Assembly: GCA_009908325.1 (NCBI GenBank)
Contig: JAAAPI010000115.1
Span: forward strand, 1 to 50,018
DNA from: Verrucomicrobiota bacterium
GTDB taxonomy: Bacteria; Verrucomicrobiota; Verrucomicrobiia; Opitutales; Coraliomargaritaceae
Direction of reading: 5' to 3'
DNA: 50,018 nucleotides
A model generated the notes under the pieces. The model did not search any database and was not told the origin of the DNA. It saw nothing but the letters and a program-made list of their open reading frames with translations. The translations under genes were made by a program, and so were the position numbers. Shown here piece by piece: positions 43,078 through 50,018 of the stretch (position 1 is the first letter of the stretch; every line of letters begins with the position of its first letter).

Positions 43078-43214
43078 GGCTGGAGGCCCGGGGCATGGTC
43101 AGTCCGCGCGGTGGGGTGCCGCTACCTGAAGGAAGCGGCTTACGTAGGTCCGCTCCTTCAGGTGCGGACGTGGCTGGAGGATTGCGTGATAGGTCAGCCC
43201 GCGCGGTGGGGTGC
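43078..43214. repeat. Composite REP-like element: direct repeats flanking two hairpins with complementary loops
   Basis: A direct repeat of ~42 nt occurs at 43078-43119 and 43172-43214; its last 23 nt (43097-43119 and 43192-43214) match at 22 positions. Between the copies are two hairpins: stem GCCGCT/AGCGGC (43118-43123, 43134-43139) and stem GTCCGC/GCGGAC (43148-43153, 43164-43169). The second is headed by GTAG. The ten-base loops ACCTGAAGGA and TCCTTCAGGT are perfect complements, so one long hairpin is an alternative fold. The element fills much of the 328-bp gap between the divergent KAS and galE genes. The rest (about 43240-43308) is A+T-rich and probably holds the galE promoter, with a TTGGT/ACCAA inverted repeat. 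Confidence 0.8.
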
Positions 43215-43308
43215 TTCAATGCTTGGTAAACCCCGCAAGTGAATTTTATTTTATCACCAAGATTTTTTAGGTTGGTAAAACGGTCACCAATCGCTATTTT
43301 ACGGGACC

Positions 43309-44298
43309 ATGAATGTATTAGTTGTTGGTGGAGCGGGATATATCGGTAGTCACTGCGTGCGGCAGCTGGTGGCAGCGGGGCACCGACCGGTTGTTTTGGA
43401 CAATTTGGTTTTTGGGCACCGGGGCGCGGTTGGCCCGGAGATTCCGTTTTATGAAGCAGACTTGGGTGATCCGGAGGCGGTCGGCCGGATCCTGCGGGAG
43501 GAGTCGATTGAGCTGGTCATGCACTTTGCCGCTTTCGCCTATGTCGGCGAATCGGTCACCAAGCCCCGGAAATATTACGAGAACAACTTTGTCGCCACGC
43601 TGCGACTGCTCGAGGCCATGCTGGATAACGGGGTGAATAAATTCGTTTTTTCCTCGACTTGCGCGACCTTTGGAGAGCCGGAGCGGTTGCCCATCGTTGA
43701 GTCGCTTCCGCAGGCGCCGATTAATCCCTACGGTCAAACGAAGTTGGATGTGGAGAACTGCCTCAAAGCCTTTGCCCAGGCCTACGGGTTGAGCTTTGCC
43801 GCATTCCGCTATTTCAATGCGGCTGGTGCGGCGGAGGATGGCAGCATCGGCGAAGACCACGACCCCGAGACGCATTTGATCCCCCTCGTCATCGACGCCG
43901 CTACGGGACGGAGGGAAAACATTAAAATCTTCGGCACCGACTATGACACGCCGGATGGCACCTGTCTGCGGGACTACGTGCATGTGGATGACCTCGCCCG
44001 GGCACATATCGCGGCTTTTGAGAAGCTGGAGGCACCTGGAGTCGGCCTTTTTTACAATCTCGGCACGGGGCGGCCCAACTCCGTGCGGGAAATTATCGAA
44101 GCGGTCGAGGCGGTGACCGGCTTAAAAGTCCCGGTGGTGGAAGACGCCCGCCGCCCGGGGGATCCGCCCGCTCTGTATGCGGATTCCAGCAAGGCGCAAG
44201 CGGAGCTGGGCTGGGAGATCAAATTCACCGAAGTCAGAGAGATTATCGCCACCGCCTGGCGCTGGCACAAGGCCAATCCAGACGGGTTCGGGGATTAG
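43309..44298 (+). CDS. galE: UDP-glucose 4-epimerase
   Basis: The 329-residue protein has all GalE landmarks: VGGAGYIGSHCVRQL (GxxGxxG), VLDNLVFGH, HFAAFAYVGESV, SSTCATFGEP (Ser-Thr of the active site), NPYGQTK (YxxxK catalytic pair), RYFNAAGA and the PDGTCLRDYVHVDDLA signature. It interconverts UDP-Glc and UDP-Gal (possibly also the GlcNAc forms), supplying galactose-type donors for the glycosyltransferases upstream. It is a single gene, with an upstream REP-like element separating it from the minus-strand KAS operon. The next gene follows after a ~150-bp gap. Confidence 0.96.
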   Translation: MNVLVVGGAGYIGSHCVRQLVAAGHRPVVLDNLVFGHRGAVGPEIPFYEADLGDPEAVGRILREESIELVMHFAAFAYVGESVTKPRKYYENNFVATLRLLEAMLDNGVNKFVFSSTCATFGEPERLPIVESLPQAPINPYGQTKLDVENCLKAFAQAYGLSFAAFRYFNAAGAAEDGSIGEDHDPETHLIPLVIDAATGRRENIKIFGTDYDTPDGTCLRDYVHVDDLARAHIAAFEKLEAPGVGLFYNLGTGRPNSVREIIEAVEAVTGLKVPVVEDARRPGDPPALYADSSKAQAELGWEIKFTEVREIIATAWRWHKANPDGFGD

Positions 44299-44452
44299 TC
44301 GGCCTGTGGCGGTCGGTGTTGTCTCAGCCTGTTCCGCACCTATAATTGGGCTCTATTAAAGTTCGTCGCTGGTTGCCACAACTGTCTCCAGCGAAAGTTG
44401 GAACATTTGTTTGAATTTGTCGGACCTTCTGGCTTTGTCGTCCCACTCATTC

Positions 44453-45994
44453 ATGCGACTCCGCTCCTATATCCCGATTCTTGCCTTGTTTTTCGGTGGC
44501 TCTTTGCTGGCCGCCGAGTCGGGCGATTTGTCGCTGGACGCTGCGATTGCCGCTGCTTTGGAAAATAATCTTGGGTTACGTATTTCCAGTCTCGAACCGG
44601 CCAACGCCCTCGATTCAGTCGAAATTGAGGAAGCCCGGTTTGATCCCTCCTTGTTTGGGAATACCTCGCTTTCCGAGCGTCAATCAGCCGCTGCGAGCAG
44701 TGCGCTGGACAACGCGACCACACCGCAAAGCGAAAACCGACGGGCGCGGGCCGGAGTGGAGAAGCGTCTATCCACGGGGGCCACGGTGACAGTGGATTCC
44801 TCCATTAACCGCAGCTCGTCGAATAATAATGCAGCGCGAAACCCGGACTATGCCTCGGACGTGGGCTTGTCTCTGAGGCAGCCCCTCCTGAGGGGTGCCT
44901 GGACCTCGGTAAACCTAGCACCGCTGGCACGGGCGAAGGCGAATGCGCAGCGGAGTCTTTTTGAATTGCGCTCGGACGTCCTCGATTTGGTGCTCGAAAC
45001 CGAGATTTCTTATTGGAATCTGGCGTTTGCCCGGGCGGATCGCGATCTCATTGCTTCGAGTCTTGAGCTTGCTCGGAATCTGCTGGAAGAGAACAAGGAA
45101 CGGGAACGCCTCGGTTTAGTCACATCGCTCGAAGTGCTGCAGGCGGAAGCAGAAATTCTCAATCAACAGGAGGCGATCATCCAGGCGGATCGCGCCATTG
45201 AAGATGCGGAGGATGCTCTGAGGCGGGCTATGGGAAAGGTCGATTTTTCGGGGCCGATTACGGACTCCTTCGGAGTTGATCGCCTTCCCGAGCGGATCGC
45301 TGCGTTGCGGCCGATGGACGCGGTCGTGCTCGATACTTTGCGGAATGATGACGATGCCAAAGCACAGGAACGCCGAATCGAGGTGGAGCGGATCAACCGC
45401 ATGCTGGCGGAGGACGCGACGCGCCCGGACCTGGATCTGACAGCCGGGGTCGATTATTTGGGGCGCGATACGAGGGGCAGCGAGGCGCATCGTGGGGCTC
45501 TACGGGCAGATGGGTACGACTGGAACGTGGGTTTGGAGGTCCGTCTGCCCTGGGGCTTCCGCGAGGCGAGGGCACGCGAGCGACAAGCCGCGCGAAACCT
45601 CGAGCAGTCAGAGCTGCTGCTGGCCGACATCAAACAGGAGAAAGCCCTCGCGGCGCGGACTGCCTGGCGCTCGGCCAATGCCGGTCTGAAGCGGATCGAG
45701 GTGACGCGCGCCGCATTGGCCTTGAACGAAAAAACATTTGAGCAGGAGCGTGCGCGATTCGGTTCAGGCGTGGTTCCCTTTCGGAATGTCCTCGAAGCCC
45801 AGCGCGATCTGGACCGGGCGCGGAGTAGATACCTTCGCTCGATCATCGAGACGCTGCGGGCCACCGTTCGCCTGAGCCGGGTCGACTGCACCCTTTTTGA
45901 GCGTAACGGTCTCACCTGGGACACGGAAGCTACTTTTGCGCGGAGCGTAGGCTCGGAGGCTGGCACCGTAAACACCCCGGACGAGGGCAACTAA
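44453..45994 (+). CDS. TolC-family outer-membrane efflux protein
   Basis: The start is the ATG at 44453 (MRLRSYIPILALFFGGSLLAA, a signal peptide ending at AA-ES); a TTG at 44411 lies upstream. The ~513-residue protein has the two OEP repeats of the TolC family: LSLDAAIAAALENNLGLRI, a coiled-coil with LETEISYWNLAFARAD, ERERLGLVTSLEVLQAEA, and in the second half NEKTFEQERARFGSGVVPFRNVLEAQRDLDRARSRY. It forms the trimeric outer-membrane duct for the MacA/MacB-like components encoded directly downstream. Confidence 0.93.
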   Translation: MRLRSYIPILALFFGGSLLAAESGDLSLDAAIAAALENNLGLRISSLEPANALDSVEIEEARFDPSLFGNTSLSERQSAAASSALDNATTPQSENRRARAGVEKRLSTGATVTVDSSINRSSSNNNAARNPDYASDVGLSLRQPLLRGAWTSVNLAPLARAKANAQRSLFELRSDVLDLVLETEISYWNLAFARADRDLIASSLELARNLLEENKERERLGLVTSLEVLQAEAEILNQQEAIIQADRAIEDAEDALRRAMGKVDFSGPITDSFGVDRLPERIAALRPMDAVVLDTLRNDDDAKAQERRIEVERINRMLAEDATRPDLDLTAGVDYLGRDTRGSEAHRGALRADGYDWNVGLEVRLPWGFREARARERQAARNLEQSELLLADIKQEKALAARTAWRSANAGLKRIEVTRAALALNEKTFEQERARFGSGVVPFRNVLEAQRDLDRARSRYLRSIIETLRATVRLSRVDCTLFERNGLTWDTEATFARSVGSEAGTVNTPDEGN

Positions 45995-46000
45995 CCATTC

Positions 46001-47083
46001 ATGAAACGCTTATTTATCGCTCTGTTTATCCTTATCCTTCTCGGTGCCGGAATTTATGGTTTACTACGGGTCTTGCCGGAAAACGAGGGTTCGGGAAGCG
46101 GGGGCATCACGACCGATACCGCAGCGGTGCGGGACTTGCGAACCGTTGTGCCCGCTTCGGGGGAGGTGCTTCCCTTGCTTAGTTCAATCGTAAAATCAGA
46201 GATCAGCGGGCGCATCATTAAGATACCGGTGATCGAAGGGGAGACAGTCGAGCGCGATCAAGTCCTGCTGGAGCTGGATCGAACCAGTTTGGAAACCCGA
46301 CTGCGTGAGGCGGAGCGAAATCTGGAGGCGGAAAAACTTCGGCTCGAAAAATCACAGCGGAACCACACCCGCTTAAAAGAACTCTACGAGCGCGAGTTTG
46401 TCGGCGAGCAGGAATACCTGGACGCTCAGACCGACCTGCGTCTGGCCGAACTGAATCTTGAAATCGCGCAGACTCGCCTCGAGGATGCGGCGGAGGACCT
46501 TTCAAAAACCACTATCCGCGCCCCCCACGATGGCGTGATTACCCGGATGGATGTGGTCGAAGGGCAGGTCATCTCCGGAGCGACCTCGGTTTCCAACGGA
46601 ACGGACTTGCTGACCATCGCCCAGCTCAATGAACTTTACATGGAGGCGAGTATCAACGAAGTCGATGTCGAGAAGCTTGAGCTCGGCCAATCGGCATTTA
46701 TTCGGTTTGATGCGATTCCGGATTTCGAGGTGGAGGGAGAAATCAGCGTGATCGCCCCGTCCGCACGACGGGACGGGGATGTGCGGGTATTTCCGGTGGA
46801 GGTCATCTTCGAAGTCGCCGACAACCGGGTGCGCCCGGGCATCAGCGCCACAGTGGAGATCCCGATCGCTTCCGTTGAAGATGCGATATCGGTCCTGCTC
46901 TCGGCGGTGTTTAATCATGAGGGCGAGAGTATCGTCTATGTTCAAAATCCGAACGGTTGGGAGCGGCGGAAAGTGACGGTCGGGATCAACGACTTGCAGC
47001 ATGTGGAAATTCTATCCGGTCTGGAAGCGGGGGAAACGGTCGCGCTGAGTCGACCGCCGGAATTTCGTCGTTCCGATGGATAG
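46001..47083 (+). CDS. MacA-like periplasmic adaptor (HlyD family)
   Basis: The 360-residue protein has an N-terminal membrane anchor (FIALFILILLGAGIYGLL), a biotinyl-lipoyl-like beta domain (KSEISGRIIKIPVIEGETVERDQ split around the helical hairpin), a coiled-coil of about 90-150, and the barrel/beta-roll part (TTIRAPHDGVITRMDVVEGQ, RFDAIPDFEVEGEI). It bridges the MacB-like permease and TolC. The gene starts 6 bp after the TolC stop, and its 3' end overlaps the ATPase gene by 8 bp. Confidence 0.93.
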   Translation: MKRLFIALFILILLGAGIYGLLRVLPENEGSGSGGITTDTAAVRDLRTVVPASGEVLPLLSSIVKSEISGRIIKIPVIEGETVERDQVLLELDRTSLETRLREAERNLEAEKLRLEKSQRNHTRLKELYEREFVGEQEYLDAQTDLRLAELNLEIAQTRLEDAAEDLSKTTIRAPHDGVITRMDVVEGQVISGATSVSNGTDLLTIAQLNELYMEASINEVDVEKLELGQSAFIRFDAIPDFEVEGEISVIAPSARRDGDVRVFPVEVIFEVADNRVRPGISATVEIPIASVEDAISVLLSAVFNHEGESIVYVQNPNGWERRKVTVGINDLQHVEILSGLEAGETVALSRPPEFRRSDG

Positions 47084-47768
47084 TCGTGAACAGGTATTCA
47101 AGCTTCGCTCGATCCGACGCACCTACCAGGTCGGCAGCGAGCTGGTGCACGCACTGGATGGTCTGGATTTGGAGATCTATGATCGGGAGTTCATCGCCGT
47201 GACTGGCACGTCCGGTTCGGGTAAATCGACGCTCATGCACACGCTGGGGTTCATGGACAGCCCGAGCTCGGGCGAAATGTTTTTCGAAGGCAAGGATGTT
47301 TCCCGCATCAACCGGAGCGCCCGGGCGCGGCTGCGGGCGACGCGCATCGGATTCGTTTTTCAATCTTTCAACCTGTTGCCCAAGCTCAGCGTGCTGGAGA
47401 ATGTCCTGCTACCCCTCGTCTACGGACGTACTCGCATGGAAAACAAGAAAGAGCTTGGTATGGCGGCGCTCGAACGGGTCGGCATGGAGCACCGTTCCAC
47501 CCATCGGCCCAGCCAGCTGTCCGGTGGCGAGCGGCAGCGGGTGGCCATCGCCCGTGCTTTGACAAATCGGCCACGCCTCATCCTCGCCGACGAGCCGACG
47601 GGCAACCTCGATAGTAAAAACCGCTCGCGGATTATGGATCTCTTCGGTTCCCTCTTAGAGGAGGGCATTACGCTCGCATTGGTCACCCACGACGATGAGG
47701 TGGCGCAATATGCCAAACGCCGTATCCGCATGCAGGATGGCAAAATAGTGGAGGACGATGCGCCATGA
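47076..47768 (+). CDS. MacB-like/LolD-like ABC transporter ATPase
   Basis: This 230-residue ABC protein has Walker A GTSGSGKSTLMH, the family-typical FVFQSFNLLPKLSVLENVLLP, signature QLSGGERQRVAIARAL, and Walker B LILADEPTGNLDS. The LLPxLxxxENV pattern is that of the MacB/LolD/FtsE group (type VII ABC systems). ATPase and permease are separate polypeptides here, whereas E. coli MacB fuses them. Overlaps with both neighbours (8 bp and 4 bp) indicate a single operon. Confidence 0.95.
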   Translation: MDSREQVFKLRSIRRTYQVGSELVHALDGLDLEIYDREFIAVTGTSGSGKSTLMHTLGFMDSPSSGEMFFEGKDVSRINRSARARLRATRIGFVFQSFNLLPKLSVLENVLLPLVYGRTRMENKKELGMAALERVGMEHRSTHRPSQLSGGERQRVAIARALTNRPRLILADEPTGNLDSKNRSRIMDLFGSLLEEGITLALVTHDDEVAQYAKRRIRMQDGKIVEDDAP

Positions 47769-49021
47769 ATGCGATCGCAGATATTTACACTGGTGCGGTC
47801 AATGGCATCCGCGAGGTATGGTCGAACAAGGTCCGCACGCTGCTATCGATGAGCGGTATCGTCCTCGGGGTGGCCGCCCTCGTCGCGATGGTCGGCATCG
47901 TGCAGGGTATGCTCGGTAATATGCGTGCCTCCTTCGAGCGCAGCGGGGGCGTCCTGAAACTCGAAGTCCACCCCCGAGAGGCACCTGAATCGCAACAGCA
48001 CATCGCCGGTATTTCGCCGGGTATGACTTGGCGCGATGTCGGTGCGATTGATCGGGTGACGCCTCTGGCCGCTTTTGTTACGCCCATTGTCGATATGCGC
48101 TGGGAACGGTTCGTCGGGAACGGTCGGCGGACGGGTGCACTTCTTCGAGGCGTCACACCGGATTGGATGGGAATCAGTCAGCGTAAATTGGAATATGGAC
48201 GTTTTATTGCTGACTCCGATATTGATTCGAAGTCGGCGGTCGTCGTTGTGGGGGCACACGTGGTTTCCCGTCTGTTTGAAACGGGTGAAAACGTCATCGG
48301 TCAGCGGATCCGGGTGGATGGCGATGTCTACACCATCATCGGCCAGTTTGAGCCGGTGGAAAATAGTGGTGGTGCTTTTGGTGGGAGCAGGCGCCGCTGG
48401 AGTTGGGAGGACCGCCTGAACTTTATGCCAGCCACGACGGCGATGTCGCGCTACAAAGGAAACGACGATGTGGATAGAATTGAGATACTGGCGGTCGACG
48501 TGGAGACGCTTCCGGATCTCATGGAGCAGATCGAGAACACGCTCACCCAAACCCACCGCGGTATCCAGGACTTTGAAATACGCACGCAGGATGAGCAGCT
48601 CGCAGAGTTGAAGAAGCTGGAAAATTCCTTCACCTATTCACTCGGTGGCATTGCAGGGATATCGCTTCTGGTCGGTGGTATCGGCATCATGAACGTCATG
48701 CTCGCTTCCGTGAGCGAGCGAATCCGCGAGATTGGGGTTCGCAAGGCGATCGGGGCGCGTAGCCACGATATCTTTATCCAGTTCCTCGCCGAGGCGGTTG
48801 TCATCTCGGTCCTCGGGGGCCTATTCGGTCTCGCGGCGAGTGTCGGCCTGCTTTCGCTCGCCCGGGATCTGATTCCGGAAGGAGAAAATATCAGCCTGCT
48901 CCCCGTCACCGCCATGCTCTACGGTTTCCTTTTCAGCAGTTTGGTCGGTCTTGCTTCGGGTGTCTACCCCGCGTTGCGTGCCTCGCGGCTGGATCCCATC
49001 GATGCCCTGCGCTATGAATAG
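47765..49021 (+). CDS. MacB-like ABC transporter permease (FtsX family)
   Basis: The 418-residue permease has the MacB layout: first helix within VRTLLSMSGIVLGVAALVAMVG (about 25-46), a large periplasmic domain (about 50-275), then three C-terminal helices with GGIGIMNVMLASVSERIREIGVRKAIGA and the closing YPALRASRLDPIDALRYE. It starts in the ATPase stop (ATGA). It probably exports a lipid, peptide or macrolide-like molecule by the mechanotransmission mechanism known for MacB. The 3' end overlaps the convergent cdd gene by 10 bp. Confidence 0.95.
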   Translation: MNAIADIYTGAVNGIREVWSNKVRTLLSMSGIVLGVAALVAMVGIVQGMLGNMRASFERSGGVLKLEVHPREAPESQQHIAGISPGMTWRDVGAIDRVTPLAAFVTPIVDMRWERFVGNGRRTGALLRGVTPDWMGISQRKLEYGRFIADSDIDSKSAVVVVGAHVVSRLFETGENVIGQRIRVDGDVYTIIGQFEPVENSGGAFGGSRRRWSWEDRLNFMPATTAMSRYKGNDDVDRIEILAVDVETLPDLMEQIENTLTQTHRGIQDFEIRTQDEQLAELKKLENSFTYSLGGIAGISLLVGGIGIMNVMLASVSERIREIGVRKAIGARSHDIFIQFLAEAVVISVLGGLFGLAASVGLLSLARDLIPEGENISLLPVTAMLYGFLFSSLVGLASGVYPALRASRLDPIDALRYE

Positions 49022-49929
49022 CGGGCAAGTGAGGCGTTTACGTTGACAGCCCCGTCCATTTGCACGGTCTGCACTTCCACATTGGATACGGAGTGGATCA
49101 AGGCCCGCGCAAATGTCAGAGGGTTGTTAATCGCCGTGGCCAGCTTTGCCTGAATCGCGCTGGTAATGGTGATCTGGCGGCTGGCCGAAAGATTTCTCTG
49201 ATTCAGGGCAACCAGCACCCCGGGCACACTTGGATTGAAAGCGATGCACTCAGCCGCCCGCCCGGTGAAGGTGCGCCCGTTCAAGCACTCCAGGACAAAG
49301 CCTTCCGGTGAGCGACTGTAGGGAACGTAGCTGCGCTGGGCCGCGTTGATGGCGCGCTGTTGGGAGGTGTCCGGCTCCGGGCGCACCGCTTCGAGCACCG
49401 TGGGCCGACTATCCAGCAGGCCATGGCCCGCGGCGGGCACCTGGCCGAAGGCATGCGGCAGAAGGTCTCCGGGTGCATAGGACCGTCCGTCCACATCGAG
49501 TTTCAACCGAGTAAAATTGGAAAGCTCACGAAGAAACTGGCGGCAGTGCCCACAAGGTGTCTCCGAAACAGAAAGCGCCACGACTGCGTGCTCCTCGTGC
49601 ATCCAGGCGTTGAGCAGGGCCGATTGCTCCGCGTGCAGTGATGCGTTGAGTGGCATTCCCTGAAATTCCATATTCGCACCCAGATATAGCTTACCCGAAG
49701 CACCCGTAGCGATGGCACCCACCGCGAACCCGGAGATTGGATGCTGCGAAAACGCCGCTGCAAGCGGGAGCAGGCTCGCCGCCGACGCCACCGATTCAGG
49801 ATCGAAAAAGCCGCCGAAATTTGGAGATTCGAGGGCGCCGCGAATTGCAGCGGTGGCATCGGTAGCTATCTCAAGACCGTTGAGTGCGTTTTCAATGTGT
49901 TTGTCGGTCAAGAGCACGGTGAGAATCAA
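49012..49929 (-). CDS. cdd: Cytidine deaminase (two-domain, E. coli Cdd type)
   Basis: This 305-residue protein has an intact catalytic first domain with the zinc/catalytic motifs HAEQ (His99, Glu101) and PCGHCRQF (Cys126, Cys129), plus FAVGAIATG and YLGANMEF. The second half (PYSRSPEGFVLECLNGRTFTG...) is the degenerate non-catalytic repeat of dimeric enterobacterial-type Cdd (~294 residues). It deaminates cytidine and deoxycytidine to uridine and deoxyuridine in pyrimidine salvage. The start is a TTG at 49929; a GTG a few codons later (MLLTDKHIEN) is equally possible. It is unrelated in function to its neighbours. Confidence 0.93.
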   Translation of the reverse strand: MILTVLLTDKHIENALNGLEIATDATAAIRGALESPNFGGFFDPESVASAASLLPLAAAFSQHPISGFAVGAIATGASGKLYLGANMEFQGMPLNASLHAEQSALLNAWMHEEHAVVALSVSETPCGHCRQFLRELSNFTRLKLDVDGRSYAPGDLLPHAFGQVPAAGHGLLDSRPTVLEAVRPEPDTSQQRAINAAQRSYVPYSRSPEGFVLECLNGRTFTGRAAECIAFNPSVPGVLVALNQRNLSASRQITITSAIQAKLATAINNPLTFARALIHSVSNVEVQTVQMDGAVNVNASLARYS

Positions 49930-49957
49930 CGCGGAAGCGTGTGAAGATTTAAAATGC

Positions 49958-50018
49958 TTACTTCAGAAAGCGAATGGTCAGTGGGTAGCGGTAGAGCTGA
50001 CCTTCGTTTGCTTTAACC
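49958..50018 (-). CDS. C-terminal end of a minus-strand gene (DUF4870-like tail), truncated by window
   Basis: Reading the minus strand into the window gives about 19 codons ending VKANEGQLYRYPLTIRFLK and a TAA stop at 49960-49958. The YRYPLTIRF-K ending is typical of small membrane proteins of the DUF4870 (Tic20-like) family. That is suggestive but rests on a very short fragment. It lies 28 bp upstream of the cdd start on the same strand, so the two may be cotranscribed. Confidence 0.45.
   Translation of the reverse strand, partial: VKANEGQLYRYPLTIRFLK

Noticed and set aside
43266..43297. TTGGT/ACCAA inverted repeat before galE as an operator
   Set aside because: A five-base inverted repeat in a short A+T-rich region is expected by chance, and no regulator gene is adjacent.

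Overview
The window is a long cell-surface polysaccharide (EPS/capsule/O-antigen-like) locus followed by a small lipid or acyl-carrier block, a sugar epimerase and an efflux-pump operon. The best guess for the host is a marine or aquatic Verrucomicrobiota bacterium of the Opitutae/Puniceicoccales type. This rests on the moderate G+C, many GTG/TTG starts with poor Shine-Dalgarno sites, a Verrucomicrobia-style PEP-CTERM protein (ending VPEPSAYALL...TRRR) and GTAG/CTAC-headed REP-like palindromes. It is an inference from style, not from a marker gene. No rRNA, tRNA, CRISPR array, transposase, integrase or phage gene was recognised.

Layout. (1) 1-6133, plus strand: export machinery, comprising the C-terminal part of an outer-membrane beta-barrel protein, a short Wza-type export protein, a Wzc-type chain-length regulator with BY-kinase domain, and a Wzm/Wzt ABC exporter with a C-terminal Wzt_C domain. 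(2) 6130-36760, plus strand: about 27 tightly packed genes, mostly glycosyltransferases (GT2, GT4, GT8, GT14 and GT-A-like types), with two hexapeptide acyltransferases, a Gfo/Idh/MocA oxidoreductase with an SDR epimerase, an O-antigen polymerase/ligase-like membrane protein, and three sulfotransferase-like proteins. Many genes overlap by ATGA/GTGA/TTGA, so long translationally coupled operons are likely. (3) 36757-42980, minus strand: a GT32-type transferase, a fourth sulfotransferase-like gene, a PEP-CTERM secreted protein with its own promoter and terminator, then an operon of ketoacyl-ACP synthase, ACP and a second O-antigen polymerase/ligase-like protein. (4) 43309-49021, plus strand: galE, then TolC / MacA-like adaptor / MacB-like ATPase / MacB-like permease. 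(5) cdd on the minus strand, and at the right edge the tail of a further minus-strand gene.

Taken together the genes suggest a complex branched glycan: built by about 20 sugar transferases, decorated by acyl and probably sulfuryl groups, and exported through an ABC exporter with Wza/Wzc partners. No initiating phosphoglycosyltransferase and no Wzx flippase was found here, so part of the pathway lies elsewhere.

The most notable items are a GT4 glycosyltransferase fused to an alpha/alpha-toroid (terpenoid-cyclase-like) domain, the set of four divergent sulfotransferases, a duplicated GT8 + DUF6625-like module in which one copy carries an in-frame TAG, and three structured REP-like palindromic elements inside the locus.
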